From the NCBI GenBank assembly GCA_030433415.1, contig JAUIMF010000024.1, positions 1-42,122 on the forward strand: DNA of 42,122 nucleotides, given 5' to 3'. This DNA is from Gammaproteobacteria bacterium (GTDB lineage Bacteria > Pseudomonadota > Gammaproteobacteria > Pseudomonadales > Halieaceae). The notes beneath the pieces were generated by a model. The model saw nothing but the letters and a program-made list of their open reading frames with translations. It made no database searches and had not been told where the DNA came from. Below are positions 1 through 8,225 of the stretch, piece after piece. Both the position numbers and the translations under genes were made by a program. Within the stretch, counting starts at the first letter, position 1, and each line of letters starts with the position of its first letter.

Positions 1-1293
1 CCCATTCGTATTGCGGGAGAGCAGTTTCTTCCGGAAAATCCAAAGCACGAGCTGCTTGTAGTAAGAAAACGGGACTTCTCAACTGAGCGAGAGCACTTCT
101 TCAGGCAGTTTGCGGCAAGCCATGTATTACTGTGGAACAAGCCCGGCGTCCCTTATGAGAGCGCGAAAGAACATTTTTACATCGATGTAAAGGAGGCTAT
201 TGAAAGCAGAGGGGTTGTCCTGGGGGAACGACTGGAGAAAGCCGCCAGGCGGTATATTTCCCAGGATTTGAAGACCGTGATTATGCTTGATGATGTTGGG
301 TCGCAGGTACTGGGCGAGGCTATCAAACCTTATATCCGGGAGCCTGAAGGCCTGGAGTTCACCCTGGCTTCAAACATGGATGAATCCAGGCTTGAAGATT
401 CACGTTCTGTCATGGTGGTTGCCGGCGCCATTACGTCCGGCAGGAAGCTGTTGGCAATTGCACGAAAATTGCGCTGTATCAACCCATTGTCCACGATTGT
501 ATATTTTGTTGGTTTCTCCAAACTGCCGAATAACGAAGCAAGACAGCAGCTTGAAAAAGATTTATGTCAGGGTGGACATGAACTCGTAGTACTGAATACC
601 TGCCCCACACCCCGCATCAAGGAATATGCCAAAACTGCCTGGGATTGGGAGCGTGAAAAGCTCGCTCCCTTTGGCGAAGATGATCCACTCGGCAATACTG
701 ATGAGTCTCTGCCGGCACTCCTTGAAGGTAGAAGGCAGAGGGTGATAGCAGACGATCTTGAAGCAACCGAACTTTTTCTACCAGACAGTCAAGGTAATCC
801 TCTGATATTGCGCCGTACTTTTGCTTTCTGGTCGAACCTTGGATTTGACAATGAGCGACTGGAAAATACGACGCAATCTGACGTTTATTGGACGATTCAG
901 TGTGTTCTGCATGACTTACGTAATAAGAGCGAAAACGACGGCCTTGCCACTGTTTATCATACAACGTTAATCAGTCCGGCTAATTTTGACCGCTATAACG
1001 ACGGCGTCATTCAGGCTTGTCTTCTGCGTGCGGCACACCCGGTAGAGCTGGACTACCGGGTAGATCCGGTTTTCAGCCGCCAGATGACGGATGTCTTCGT
1101 ATCCGTGATGCGAAACTGGAATAACGGCCAGGGTGAAGCTGCGCTGGAGTTTCTGATAGCGCTTTGGTCCGGGCGTCTTCAATTGTTAGATGAACACCTT
1201 GCAGAAGTGGCGGATTGTCGCGTGGACGAGATGTCAGACGATCTGAAGTTTATTCTGGGTCGACTGCAATCGTCGCCTGGTAATCAATCGTGA
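1..1293 (+). CDS. PRTase-like protein of unknown function, 5'-truncated by window edge
   Basis: The reading frame is open from base 1 to the stop at 1291-1293, so 430 residues are visible and the true start lies outside the window. The TTG at 268 is internal, not the start. Around visible residues 93-100 is a hydrophobic strand ending in LDDVG. Around 137-150 is VVAGAITSGRKL, placed like the PRPP-binding loop of type I phosphoribosyltransferases but with the usual acidic pair replaced by A/G. The C-terminal half carries a patch around HTTLISP and FDRYNDGVIQACLLRAA that looks like a conserved family block, but I cannot name it. The stop overlaps the HNH gene by 4 bp, so the two are probably co-translated. 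A catalytically degenerate PRTase fold acting as sensor or scaffold in the downstream nuclease module is inference. Confidence 0.55.
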   Translation, partial: PIRIAGEQFLPENPKHELLVVRKRDFSTEREHFFRQFAASHVLLWNKPGVPYESAKEHFYIDVKEAIESRGVVLGERLEKAARRYISQDLKTVIMLDDVGSQVLGEAIKPYIREPEGLEFTLASNMDESRLEDSRSVMVVAGAITSGRKLLAIARKLRCINPLSTIVYFVGFSKLPNNEARQQLEKDLCQGGHELVVLNTCPTPRIKEYAKTAWDWEREKLAPFGEDDPLGNTDESLPALLEGRRQRVIADDLEATELFLPDSQGNPLILRRTFAFWSNLGFDNERLENTTQSDVYWTIQCVLHDLRNKSENDGLATVYHTTLISPANFDRYNDGVIQACLLRAAHPVELDYRVDPVFSRQMTDVFVSVMRNWNNGQGEAALEFLIALWSGRLQLLDEHLAEVADCRVDEMSDDLKFILGRLQSSPGNQS

Positions 1294-2054
1294 ATACCCT
1301 GCAGCGCACATTGATCGAGAAGGCCGGCCACGATTTCGGTTTCGAGTACATCGTGAGCGACGAACCGTCCGCCGTGATCCTTGGGTCAGCCCGCCACCCC
1401 CTGCACCTTGATATCGCTCTCGGCGCCGACGACAGCTATCAGGTCACGCTGGTCAATCCGAAAGCCGTTCTCGTTGCCGAGTTACAGCGCGACTTTGCGA
1501 TTGCAGGTAATGCCTGTGTCTGTGGCAGCATTGCTGACCTTGCGCAATTATTTCAACGTGCTGCGGCGTTGGCTCACTCCCTGCCCAACCAGGCCGAGCA
1601 GGATTTCGACAGTGCCGTGGCGAAAGAGCTGCACAAGTTGCCCGCTGGTGCCAAGGGCACAGAAGTAGAGCGCATCGTGCGTCAGCGCGTGGGACAGGAT
1701 ACTTACCGTAAGGCCATGCTGGAGTACTGGGGTGGTGCCTGCGCCGTGACCGGCGTGGCCTTGCCCGCGGTGCTACGGGCCAGTCACGCACTGCCCTGGG
1801 CGGAATGCAACACCGATGCCCAGCGACTAGACGTCTTTAACGGCCTGCTGCTTACTGCCAATCTGGATGCACTTTTTGACCGGTTCCTTATCAGCTTCAG
1901 TGCCGAGGGACACATCCAGCTATCACCCGGCCTCACTGAGGATAATCTCGCCGCACTGGGAGTCACGCCTGACATGCAGCTCCGCTGGGTTACAGCCCAA
2001 CATGAGGTCTACTTGGGTCAGCACCGGGCGAAGTTAGAAGATATAGACGCATAG
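1290..2054 (+). CDS. HNH endonuclease (HNH_2-type)
   Basis: A 254-residue protein starting at GTG 1290, inside the stop of the preceding gene (GTGA overlap), which fixes the start and implies translational coupling. The C-terminal half has the HNH_2 pattern: CAVTG at about 151-155, SHALPW around His166, FNGLLL around Asn184, and LFDRFL around 196. These supply the metal-binding and catalytic His/Asn of a beta-beta-alpha-metal nuclease. Residues 1-120 match no domain I recognise and may give target specificity or contact a partner. HNH_2 domains are common in restriction and conflict-system proteins. Its place before a helicase-nuclease pair fits a DNA-cleaving effector, but the substrate cannot be read from sequence. 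Confidence 0.85.
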   Translation: MNTLQRTLIEKAGHDFGFEYIVSDEPSAVILGSARHPLHLDIALGADDSYQVTLVNPKAVLVAELQRDFAIAGNACVCGSIADLAQLFQRAAALAHSLPNQAEQDFDSAVAKELHKLPAGAKGTEVERIVRQRVGQDTYRKAMLEYWGGACAVTGVALPAVLRASHALPWAECNTDAQRLDVFNGLLLTANLDALFDRFLISFSAEGHIQLSPGLTEDNLAALGVTPDMQLRWVTAQHEVYLGQHRAKLEDIDA

Positions 2055-2308
2055 TGGGGACTTCCTGGGTAAGCTGGTATCCCAAGTCACACTGCTGATG
2101 ATGGATAACCCGAATACACTCCGGGGTGACGCCTGTTATCTGGTGATCGAGTCCTGATACGCGCGAAAAGGCGACATGTACGTGTATACAATATATACAT
2201 GTCGCCGTCGGCGCTTACACTGGGTCAATCCTGATACGTATCCAATGGGCCATCGCATGATTTCCAAGCTTCGTATAGCGCCAGCTCTAGCGGCAGGGTA
2301 GGGCGACA
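2055..2308 (+). promoter_or_regulatory. Upstream region with 11-bp inverted repeat
   Basis: This 254-bp gap separates the HNH gene from the AddB-like gene. It contains a perfect inverted repeat, GGCGACATGTA at 2170-2180 and TACATGTCGCC at 2196-2206, around a 15-nt A+T-rich spacer. No T-run follows the right arm, so an operator or cruciform is more likely than an intrinsic terminator. Bases 2177-2188 (TGTACGTGTATA) recur at 15482-15493, upstream of the opposing operon. A shared regulator for both arms is inference. Confidence 0.45.
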
Positions 2309-5038
2309 GTGACCGCCTCCGCTGCTGTGCATTTTTTGCTCGTGCCCGACGCCGGGGCGGCCCGACGCCTGCGTCGTCAACTGGCATCGTCGGGCGCGCG
2401 CACGGGCGTTGTGGTGGGGGTCTGGCCCGAGTTGATCACCCTGGCACTGGATAGCGCTGTGCTGAGTCCGCCTGTGACCGACTGGAGTGCGGTTACAAAC
2501 GGTGCGCTTGCGGCGTTTCCCGACGCGTTTTGGTCTGGCAGCTATGCCAATGCTCCGGGGGAAACTTGCAGCGTAGTCTGCAACCAGTACCTGCAACTGC
2601 TCCAGGAGACGGAGCCGGAAACGCCCTTTACGCCGTTAGACCTTGTTAAGCTTGCCGGGCGCGGGGGGGCGCACCTGGCAGATCTTGTCCGGTTTCATCA
2701 GGCGCTCGACGGCGCGCTACCTGACCACTTGGCGGCGATACAGGCCCTGCTACATGCACCACAGGGGCTGAGACCGCTGTGCGTCTATACCAGTCCCATC
2801 CTATCAGTGTTGAGTACCTGGCAGGTGCGTCTACTGGAGCATCTCAACACGACTTCAACGGAGTATCGCGATACTGCCCTGCAAGTGGCGCTGGATGCCG
2901 TGACGTTACCCCCTGAAGGCCTACAGGCTTCAGGAAGAAGCCTGACATACCTGCAGCGGGAGTTGTTTGATTTGCCCGAGCAGAAAGGCGAACGGGATAA
3001 CAGTGTCCAGTGGCTTGCGGTACGCGACTTTTACGAGGAGGCAGAGGTCGCTGCAGGCATGGTGCAGTCGATACTGGCCAGCGACGAGACAATGGTGCTA
3101 GCTGACATCGGGATACTGGTCCCGAACCGGCTGGAATACATCTATGCCCTACGCGACGCATTTGCGCTTGCCAGGCTGCCACTATCCGGGCTCGGCGATC
3201 CGAACTGGCGCCGGGATCTCGGACGGGAGCTGATCCTTCATTTCCTGCAGGTGCGGGAGAAGCCGGCACCGGCGATGGCGGTAGCGGCCTGCCTGACATC
3301 ACCCTTGATGCCCTGGTCGGAAACTGAGGGTGCCACCGCAGCCCAGCGTGTAATCGACGGCGATTGGCGCATCAGCGCCTGGCGAGGCATCTCCCGGGAT
3401 GGGGAGACGGTACTCGAACTGCTGCGAGGCGAGGACAGCACTGGCGCCAGTCTGGGCGATGCTTTGGGTTCACTGGTCAGACACTTGCCAGCGAACGAGG
3501 CTCTGACAGAGGATCTTTTGCGCGCCGCCGAGCTCGTTGAAGCAATCGGCGCGGAGTTGGTAGCGGACCGCCCCGTGGACTGGTCTAGCGTCCGGCGCCT
3601 TGCTGGCCCTGATCGGCTGGAGAAAGAACCTGCCACCGAATTCACCCAGGAGGGCGTAACCGTCTGGCACGAGGGTCGGGAAGCCTGGCGCCCCGTCCGC
3701 CACTTGCTGGTGTTGGGCTTCGCCTCTGGGCACTATTCCGGGCGCGATGGCGCTTCGCCGGTGCTGTCTGAGACTGACATTCGTCAGTTGGCGGAACAGA
3801 CCGGGCTGCGTCTGGTCACCCGGCGCGCCCGTCTGGATCGGGACCGCGCCTACTTCAAGCGCCAGCTCAACATGGTGGCGGAGACGGCCTCCTTCCTGAT
3901 TCCCCGACGCGACCCCGCCGGGGATGCGCAGTCGCCGTCCGAATCTCTGGAGTTCATTCTCTACCTGTTTGGCGAGGAAGAGGACGCCGTGCTTAGCCTC
4001 GATCTGTCAGTGGATCGCGCCCAGGTGCGGTTCCTCCCGGTATCCGATTCAATGGACGTCATCGAGCCCAGTTGTCGTCCTTTTGGTGATCTAGAGATCG
4101 GGCAAAACCTGCTGGCGCTGCGCACGGATGCCGATGGCAATCCCAAACCGGAATCCCCCAGCGCGCTGGAGACCCTGATGGTCTCGCCGCTGGCCTGGTT
4201 GCTGCAGCGCCTGAAGGCAGAGCCTACGCTGTGGATCGGCGAGAAGCTCGATGTACTGTTGCAAGGAACTTTGGCCCACGGGGTCTTCGAACTCGTGTTC
4301 GAGGCGAACGAAGGTTTGCCCGAACGCAGGGCCCTGCCGGGCCAGGTCCGCACCGCGTTAGAAGCCGTAATTCGCGAGGAGAGCCCATTCCTGCGCTCGG
4401 CCGCCTGGGCCGTAGAACGCCACCTGCTCGAGGGGCAGCTGGTCCGCGCAGCCGAGGCCTGGCGTGACATCCTCGCTGAACTCGGTGCCGATGTGATTGG
4501 CACCGAGGTCTGGTTGCACGGGCAACTCGGTAAACTGGGTATCCACGGGCAGTCCGATGCCCTGTTGGCGCTCCCCGGTGATCGCCTGTTGATCGTCGAC
4601 TATAAAAAATCCAGTGCCTCATCGCGCCGCGACCGTATGCTCAACGGCTACGACAGCCAGGTGGAACTCTATCGACGGATGCTGCAGACCGGCGGCCTCA
4701 AGGAGGAGGGCACCGCGGGTTTGGCAGATCGCCTGCAGGCCAGCGCGGATATCGGTGTCGTGTATTTCAACCTGAATGATGCGACTGCGTTGTCGGACAG
4801 CAACCTGGCGGAGTCTTCCCGCTTGCCCGGCTGGGAGTGGCTGGATAACGATGTCTCCGCCGAGGCCATCGCGCTCATCGAGCGTCGGGTCGCCGACCTC
4901 GAGCATGGCCGGATTGTGCTCAACCGCGCGGGCGATCAGGAATTCTTCGAGAAACAAGCGGGCGTCAAACCCTACGCACTGGAGGTGTCTTCGCTGATCA
5001 CGCTCTTCATGCCGGCAGACGGGGAGGGCGTAGCATGA
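2309..5038 (+). CDS. AddB/RexB-like protein with C-terminal PD-(D/E)XK nuclease
   Basis: A 909-residue protein starting at GTG 2309. An ATG at 2257 lies upstream in another frame and stops at once, and the ribosome site is weak. The N-terminal two thirds resemble the degenerate helicase-like body of AddB/RexB, with no intact Walker A that I can find. The C-terminal nuclease is clear: LAHGVFE, then GQSD with Asp750, IVDYKKS with Asp764 and Lys766, and a QVELY helix that matches motif IV. This is the PD-(D/E)XK pattern of RecB/AddB exonucleases. The four cysteines that hold the Fe-S cluster in classical AddB are not apparent. The stop overlaps the next start (ATGA), as expected for two subunits of one complex. 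Its role is probably duplex end processing with the AddA-like partner. A housekeeping recombination role is less likely here than an accessory or defence role. Confidence 0.82.
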   Translation: MTASAAVHFLLVPDAGAARRLRRQLASSGARTGVVVGVWPELITLALDSAVLSPPVTDWSAVTNGALAAFPDAFWSGSYANAPGETCSVVCNQYLQLLQETEPETPFTPLDLVKLAGRGGAHLADLVRFHQALDGALPDHLAAIQALLHAPQGLRPLCVYTSPILSVLSTWQVRLLEHLNTTSTEYRDTALQVALDAVTLPPEGLQASGRSLTYLQRELFDLPEQKGERDNSVQWLAVRDFYEEAEVAAGMVQSILASDETMVLADIGILVPNRLEYIYALRDAFALARLPLSGLGDPNWRRDLGRELILHFLQVREKPAPAMAVAACLTSPLMPWSETEGATAAQRVIDGDWRISAWRGISRDGETVLELLRGEDSTGASLGDALGSLVRHLPANEALTEDLLRAAELVEAIGAELVADRPVDWSSVRRLAGPDRLEKEPATEFTQEGVTVWHEGREAWRPVRHLLVLGFASGHYSGRDGASPVLSETDIRQLAEQTGLRLVTRRARLDRDRAYFKRQLNMVAETASFLIPRRDPAGDAQSPSESLEFILYLFGEEEDAVLSLDLSVDRAQVRFLPVSDSMDVIEPSCRPFGDLEIGQNLLALRTDADGNPKPESPSALETLMVSPLAWLLQRLKAEPTLWIGEKLDVLLQGTLAHGVFELVFEANEGLPERRALPGQVRTALEAVIREESPFLRSAAWAVERHLLEGQLVRAAEAWRDILAELGADVIGTEVWLHGQLGKLGIHGQSDALLALPGDRLLIVDYKKSSASSRRDRMLNGYDSQVELYRRMLQTGGLKEEGTAGLADRLQASADIGVVYFNLNDATALSDSNLAESSRLPGWEWLDNDVSAEAIALIERRVADLEHGRIVLNRAGDQEFFEKQAGVKPYALEVSSLITLFMPADGEGVA

Positions 5039-8000
5039 GTTTGCGAGACCTCACTGTCGTACCCGCGGGGGCCGGTTCCGGCAAAACCTACCGCATCAAG
5101 GAAGATCTCGGTACATGGGTCGAACAAGGCCTGGTCGCACCGGAAAAAATCGTCGCCGTCACCTTTACCGAGGCGGCCGCGGCGGAGCTTCGCGAGCGTA
5201 TCCGGCGCCGCCTGCTGGACTTGAATCGGCTGGAAGACGCTCTGCTGCTGGACCAGGCCTACATCTCCACCATCCACAGCTTCGGGCTGCGTATTATCAC
5301 GGAATTCGCCTTCGAGAGCGGCCAGAGCCCCCAGCCCCGACTGCTGACGGAAGACGAGCAGGACATATTGATTCGCCAGTCCCTGGCGCGCACGGAGAAG
5401 GCCGAACCCGTGCTCCTCGACTTGGGGGGCTTTGGCTACAAATACGATTTCATGAGCGGCAAGAGTGCTGCAGACCTGTTCCGGGACGATATCCTCGATG
5501 TGGTCGCACTGCTGCGCGGTATTGGCTGGCAGCCGGACAAGCCCTGTGACATGTCCCAGGTGAAAACCTGGATCGCCGATCATTATGGCGCGCTTGGCCA
5601 CGGCAAGCGGGTCACCCAGGCTTTACGCAAGGCAGTAGACCGGTTGCTGGAAGCGCACCCGGAAACCCTGGCGGGTAGAGTAGCACCCGGGAACAAAGCC
5701 GCGACCAAGGCGTTTCGGCAGAACTACCGGGACCTGCGTCTCGCCCAGGTGGACGGGGAACTGGAACGTAATTGGGCTCTCTGGCAGCGCCTGCGGGAAT
5801 TGCGACTGAGCAAGCGCGGCGCAGAAGTACCCGAGGATTATGAAATGTTGGGCGAAACGGTCATGCAGGCCGCGGACGCGTTAGTGACCCATCCCGGGCC
5901 GTTGGCCCATGCCCAGGCACACATCGAGGCCTTACTGGGCGCGGGCGAAGAGGTGCTGACGCATTATACTCGCGCCAAGGCCCAGGCGGGGCTGGTCGAT
6001 TACACAGACATGATCGCCCTGGCGGATCAGCTGCTGCAGGGCCACCCGGAGGTGCTGCAGGCGCTTATGGAGCGGATTGATTGCCTGGTGGTGGACGAGT
6101 TCCAGGATACCAACCCGCAGCAGTTCTCACTGCTCTGGCGCTTGAGGGAAGCCGGTGTGCCCACGCTGGTGGTCGGCGACCTGAAGCAGGCCATCATGGG
6201 TTTCCAGGGCGCGGATCCGCGCCTGCTGGAGGCACTGATTGAGCAGAACACAGAGCATACCGAGCCGCTCACGTCGAACTGGCGATCACAGCCGGCGCTC
6301 ATGGATATCATCAACCGTATCGGCCCGGGGCTGTTCGGAGATGCCTACGGGGTACTGGCGCCGAAATCCCCGCCCTCAGCGCTCAGTCCGCTGGAATTTA
6401 TCGAGTTTCCGGAACGACCCAAGAGGGATTACCACGCGGTGCGCGCCTCCTGGGTAGGCGAGCGTGTGCTGGACATACTGGACGATGATTCCCTACAAGT
6501 GATTGATCGGCGCACCGGCGAGCCTCGTGGTATCGAGGGGCGCGATATCGCGATTCTCTGCCAGACGCACAAGACCCTCGGGCAATACGCAACCGTGCTG
6601 CGTGCCCAGGGGCTCAAAGTGCGACTCGAGGAGGAGGGCTGGTATGAATCCCGCCCGGTACAGTTGGCCTTCCACGCGCTCTGTTACCTAGCCAACCCCT
6701 ATGATCGCCACGCGGCCTTGTACCTCGCGGTTACCGAACTGGGTGCAGCTTCACTACAAGACGCCCTGCGGCAGTTGGTGGAAGAGGGGCAGATATCCGA
6801 CCCGGCCCTGGCTCGGCTGGATGCCGTGCGCGAAGGCGATCCAGGTCGTAATGTGTATACCCTGGTGGCCGATACCTTGAAAGCACTTGCCTTCTACGAT
6901 GTAGTCGCACGATGGCCCGATGCCGCCCAGGCGCGGGCGAGCCTGCTTCGCATGCAGGCCGAGGCGGAGGAGTTCATGAACGCTAACAGGGATGCGCGCG
7001 CCGCCGGTGGCTTCTATGGAGAGGGGCTGTCCAGTTTCCTGGCCTGGTTGGCAGTCAAGGTGGAGGGCAAGGACAAGAACCGCAAGCCGACGCCCCGCGT
7101 TCAGGATGAGGACGCCATCGAACTGGTAACATGGCACGCCTCCAAGGGGCGCGAGTGGCCCATCGTCATCGTCGGTGAACTCGAGCGTAAGATCGAACCG
7201 CACCTGCCGAGCCTGGACCTGGGCTATGACAGCTTTGCGGACCTGGGAAGCCTGTTGGAACACGCCCGACTGGAGTATTCGCCCGAGTTTGCTGCACCAG
7301 AGGTCACCGAACGCTTCTCCACTGCCTTGCAGTCCAAGGCGGAGCTGGAAGCCAGGCGGCTGCTCTACGTGGCGCTCACGCGGGCCCGGGAGAAGTTGAT
7401 CCTGGAATGGCCTTCTTATGCCATCGGCGGCAGCAAACCGACACCGGTCGAATTGTTGGTTACAGAGTGCCATATATCTCTCAATGGGCGTGAAATGAGC
7501 ATTGGCGATGAAAAGCTGAAGGTTGATCACTCGCTAGGTGCGCAGGAATTGCCGATGGAGCTGGCACTCGAGGCGGGAGGCGATGCTTCGGGCATTTTGT
7601 CTATCGGCCGACGCGCGATCAAAAGTGACGGTGAATCCATCGCCACGACGCCGGACAGTATCTCGCCCTCCACGCTCGAGAAATCCGATAAACCCATTCC
7701 GGGGATAGAGGTTTTGAGTTACGCACCGGCACTGGAGATCGACGGAGACTTCGCCGGTGCGGAATTCGGCACCCTGGTGCACCGGTTTTTTGAGCTGGGT
7801 GATGCCCCAAGTCAACTGAGAGATCGCCTGGCAGATTCCGCTCGCCTGGCAGGTTTGCCTGTTGACCTTCTCGGATTGTTGGCAGAGCGTGTCGCGACGT
7901 TTGAGGCTTGGGTAGATAGTCAGTTTGAAGTAGTGCGGGTGCTTCGAGAGTTGCCGGTATTGGCAATCAACGACGAAGGTTCCGTCATTAGTGGATTGAT

Positions 8001-8205
8001 AGATATGGTTGTCGAAACCAGGGAAGGCTGTTGGGTCATTGACCACAAATCGGATCAAGTTACGGACCCATCAGCGGCGTTTGGCAGCTATTGCGTTCAG
8101 CTGGATGCGTACAAGGATATCCTGAAACAGGCGGGGCACAACATACTAGGAACAGCGATCCATTGGATTCGACGTGGTGAAGTGGTGACCTGTTTGTCTA
8201 ACTGA
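5035..8205 (+). CDS. AddA-like UvrD/Rep (SF1A) helicase with C-terminal PD-(D/E)XK nuclease
   Basis: A 1056-residue protein with a full superfamily 1A motif set: Walker A AGAGSGKT at 11-18, motif Ia VAVTFTEAAA, motif II VVDEFQD with Asp354/Glu355, motif III VGDLKQAIMGFQGAD, motif IV NWRSQPAL, motif V WHASKGREWP, and motif VI YVALTRARE. The C-terminus has a second nuclease: GTLVHRFFE, then LIDMVVE with Asp990, and VIDHKSD with Asp1003 and Lys1005. This is the AddA/RecB architecture. The start is set by the 4-bp overlap with the AddB-like gene. It should translocate on DNA with ATP and cut one strand, while the partner may cut the other. It ends 20 bp from the stop of the converging SNF2 helicase gene. 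Confidence 0.92.
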   Translation: MSLRDLTVVPAGAGSGKTYRIKEDLGTWVEQGLVAPEKIVAVTFTEAAAAELRERIRRRLLDLNRLEDALLLDQAYISTIHSFGLRIITEFAFESGQSPQPRLLTEDEQDILIRQSLARTEKAEPVLLDLGGFGYKYDFMSGKSAADLFRDDILDVVALLRGIGWQPDKPCDMSQVKTWIADHYGALGHGKRVTQALRKAVDRLLEAHPETLAGRVAPGNKAATKAFRQNYRDLRLAQVDGELERNWALWQRLRELRLSKRGAEVPEDYEMLGETVMQAADALVTHPGPLAHAQAHIEALLGAGEEVLTHYTRAKAQAGLVDYTDMIALADQLLQGHPEVLQALMERIDCLVVDEFQDTNPQQFSLLWRLREAGVPTLVVGDLKQAIMGFQGADPRLLEALIEQNTEHTEPLTSNWRSQPALMDIINRIGPGLFGDAYGVLAPKSPPSALSPLEFIEFPERPKRDYHAVRASWVGERVLDILDDDSLQVIDRRTGEPRGIEGRDIAILCQTHKTLGQYATVLRAQGLKVRLEEEGWYESRPVQLAFHALCYLANPYDRHAALYLAVTELGAASLQDALRQLVEEGQISDPALARLDAVREGDPGRNVYTLVADTLKALAFYDVVARWPDAAQARASLLRMQAEAEEFMNANRDARAAGGFYGEGLSSFLAWLAVKVEGKDKNRKPTPRVQDEDAIELVTWHASKGREWPIVIVGELERKIEPHLPSLDLGYDSFADLGSLLEHARLEYSPEFAAPEVTERFSTALQSKAELEARRLLYVALTRAREKLILEWPSYAIGGSKPTPVELLVTECHISLNGREMSIGDEKLKVDHSLGAQELPMELALEAGGDASGILSIGRRAIKSDGESIATTPDSISPSTLEKSDKPIPGIEVLSYAPALEIDGDFAGAEFGTLVHRFFELGDAPSQLRDRLADSARLAGLPVDLLGLLAERVATFEAWVDSQFEVVRVLRELPVLAINDEGSVISGLIDMVVETREGCWVIDHKSDQVTDPSAAFGSYCVQLDAYKDILKQAGHNILGTAIHWIRRGEVVTCLSN

Positions 8206-8225
8206 GCTCCAGGTTCAGAAGGAAC

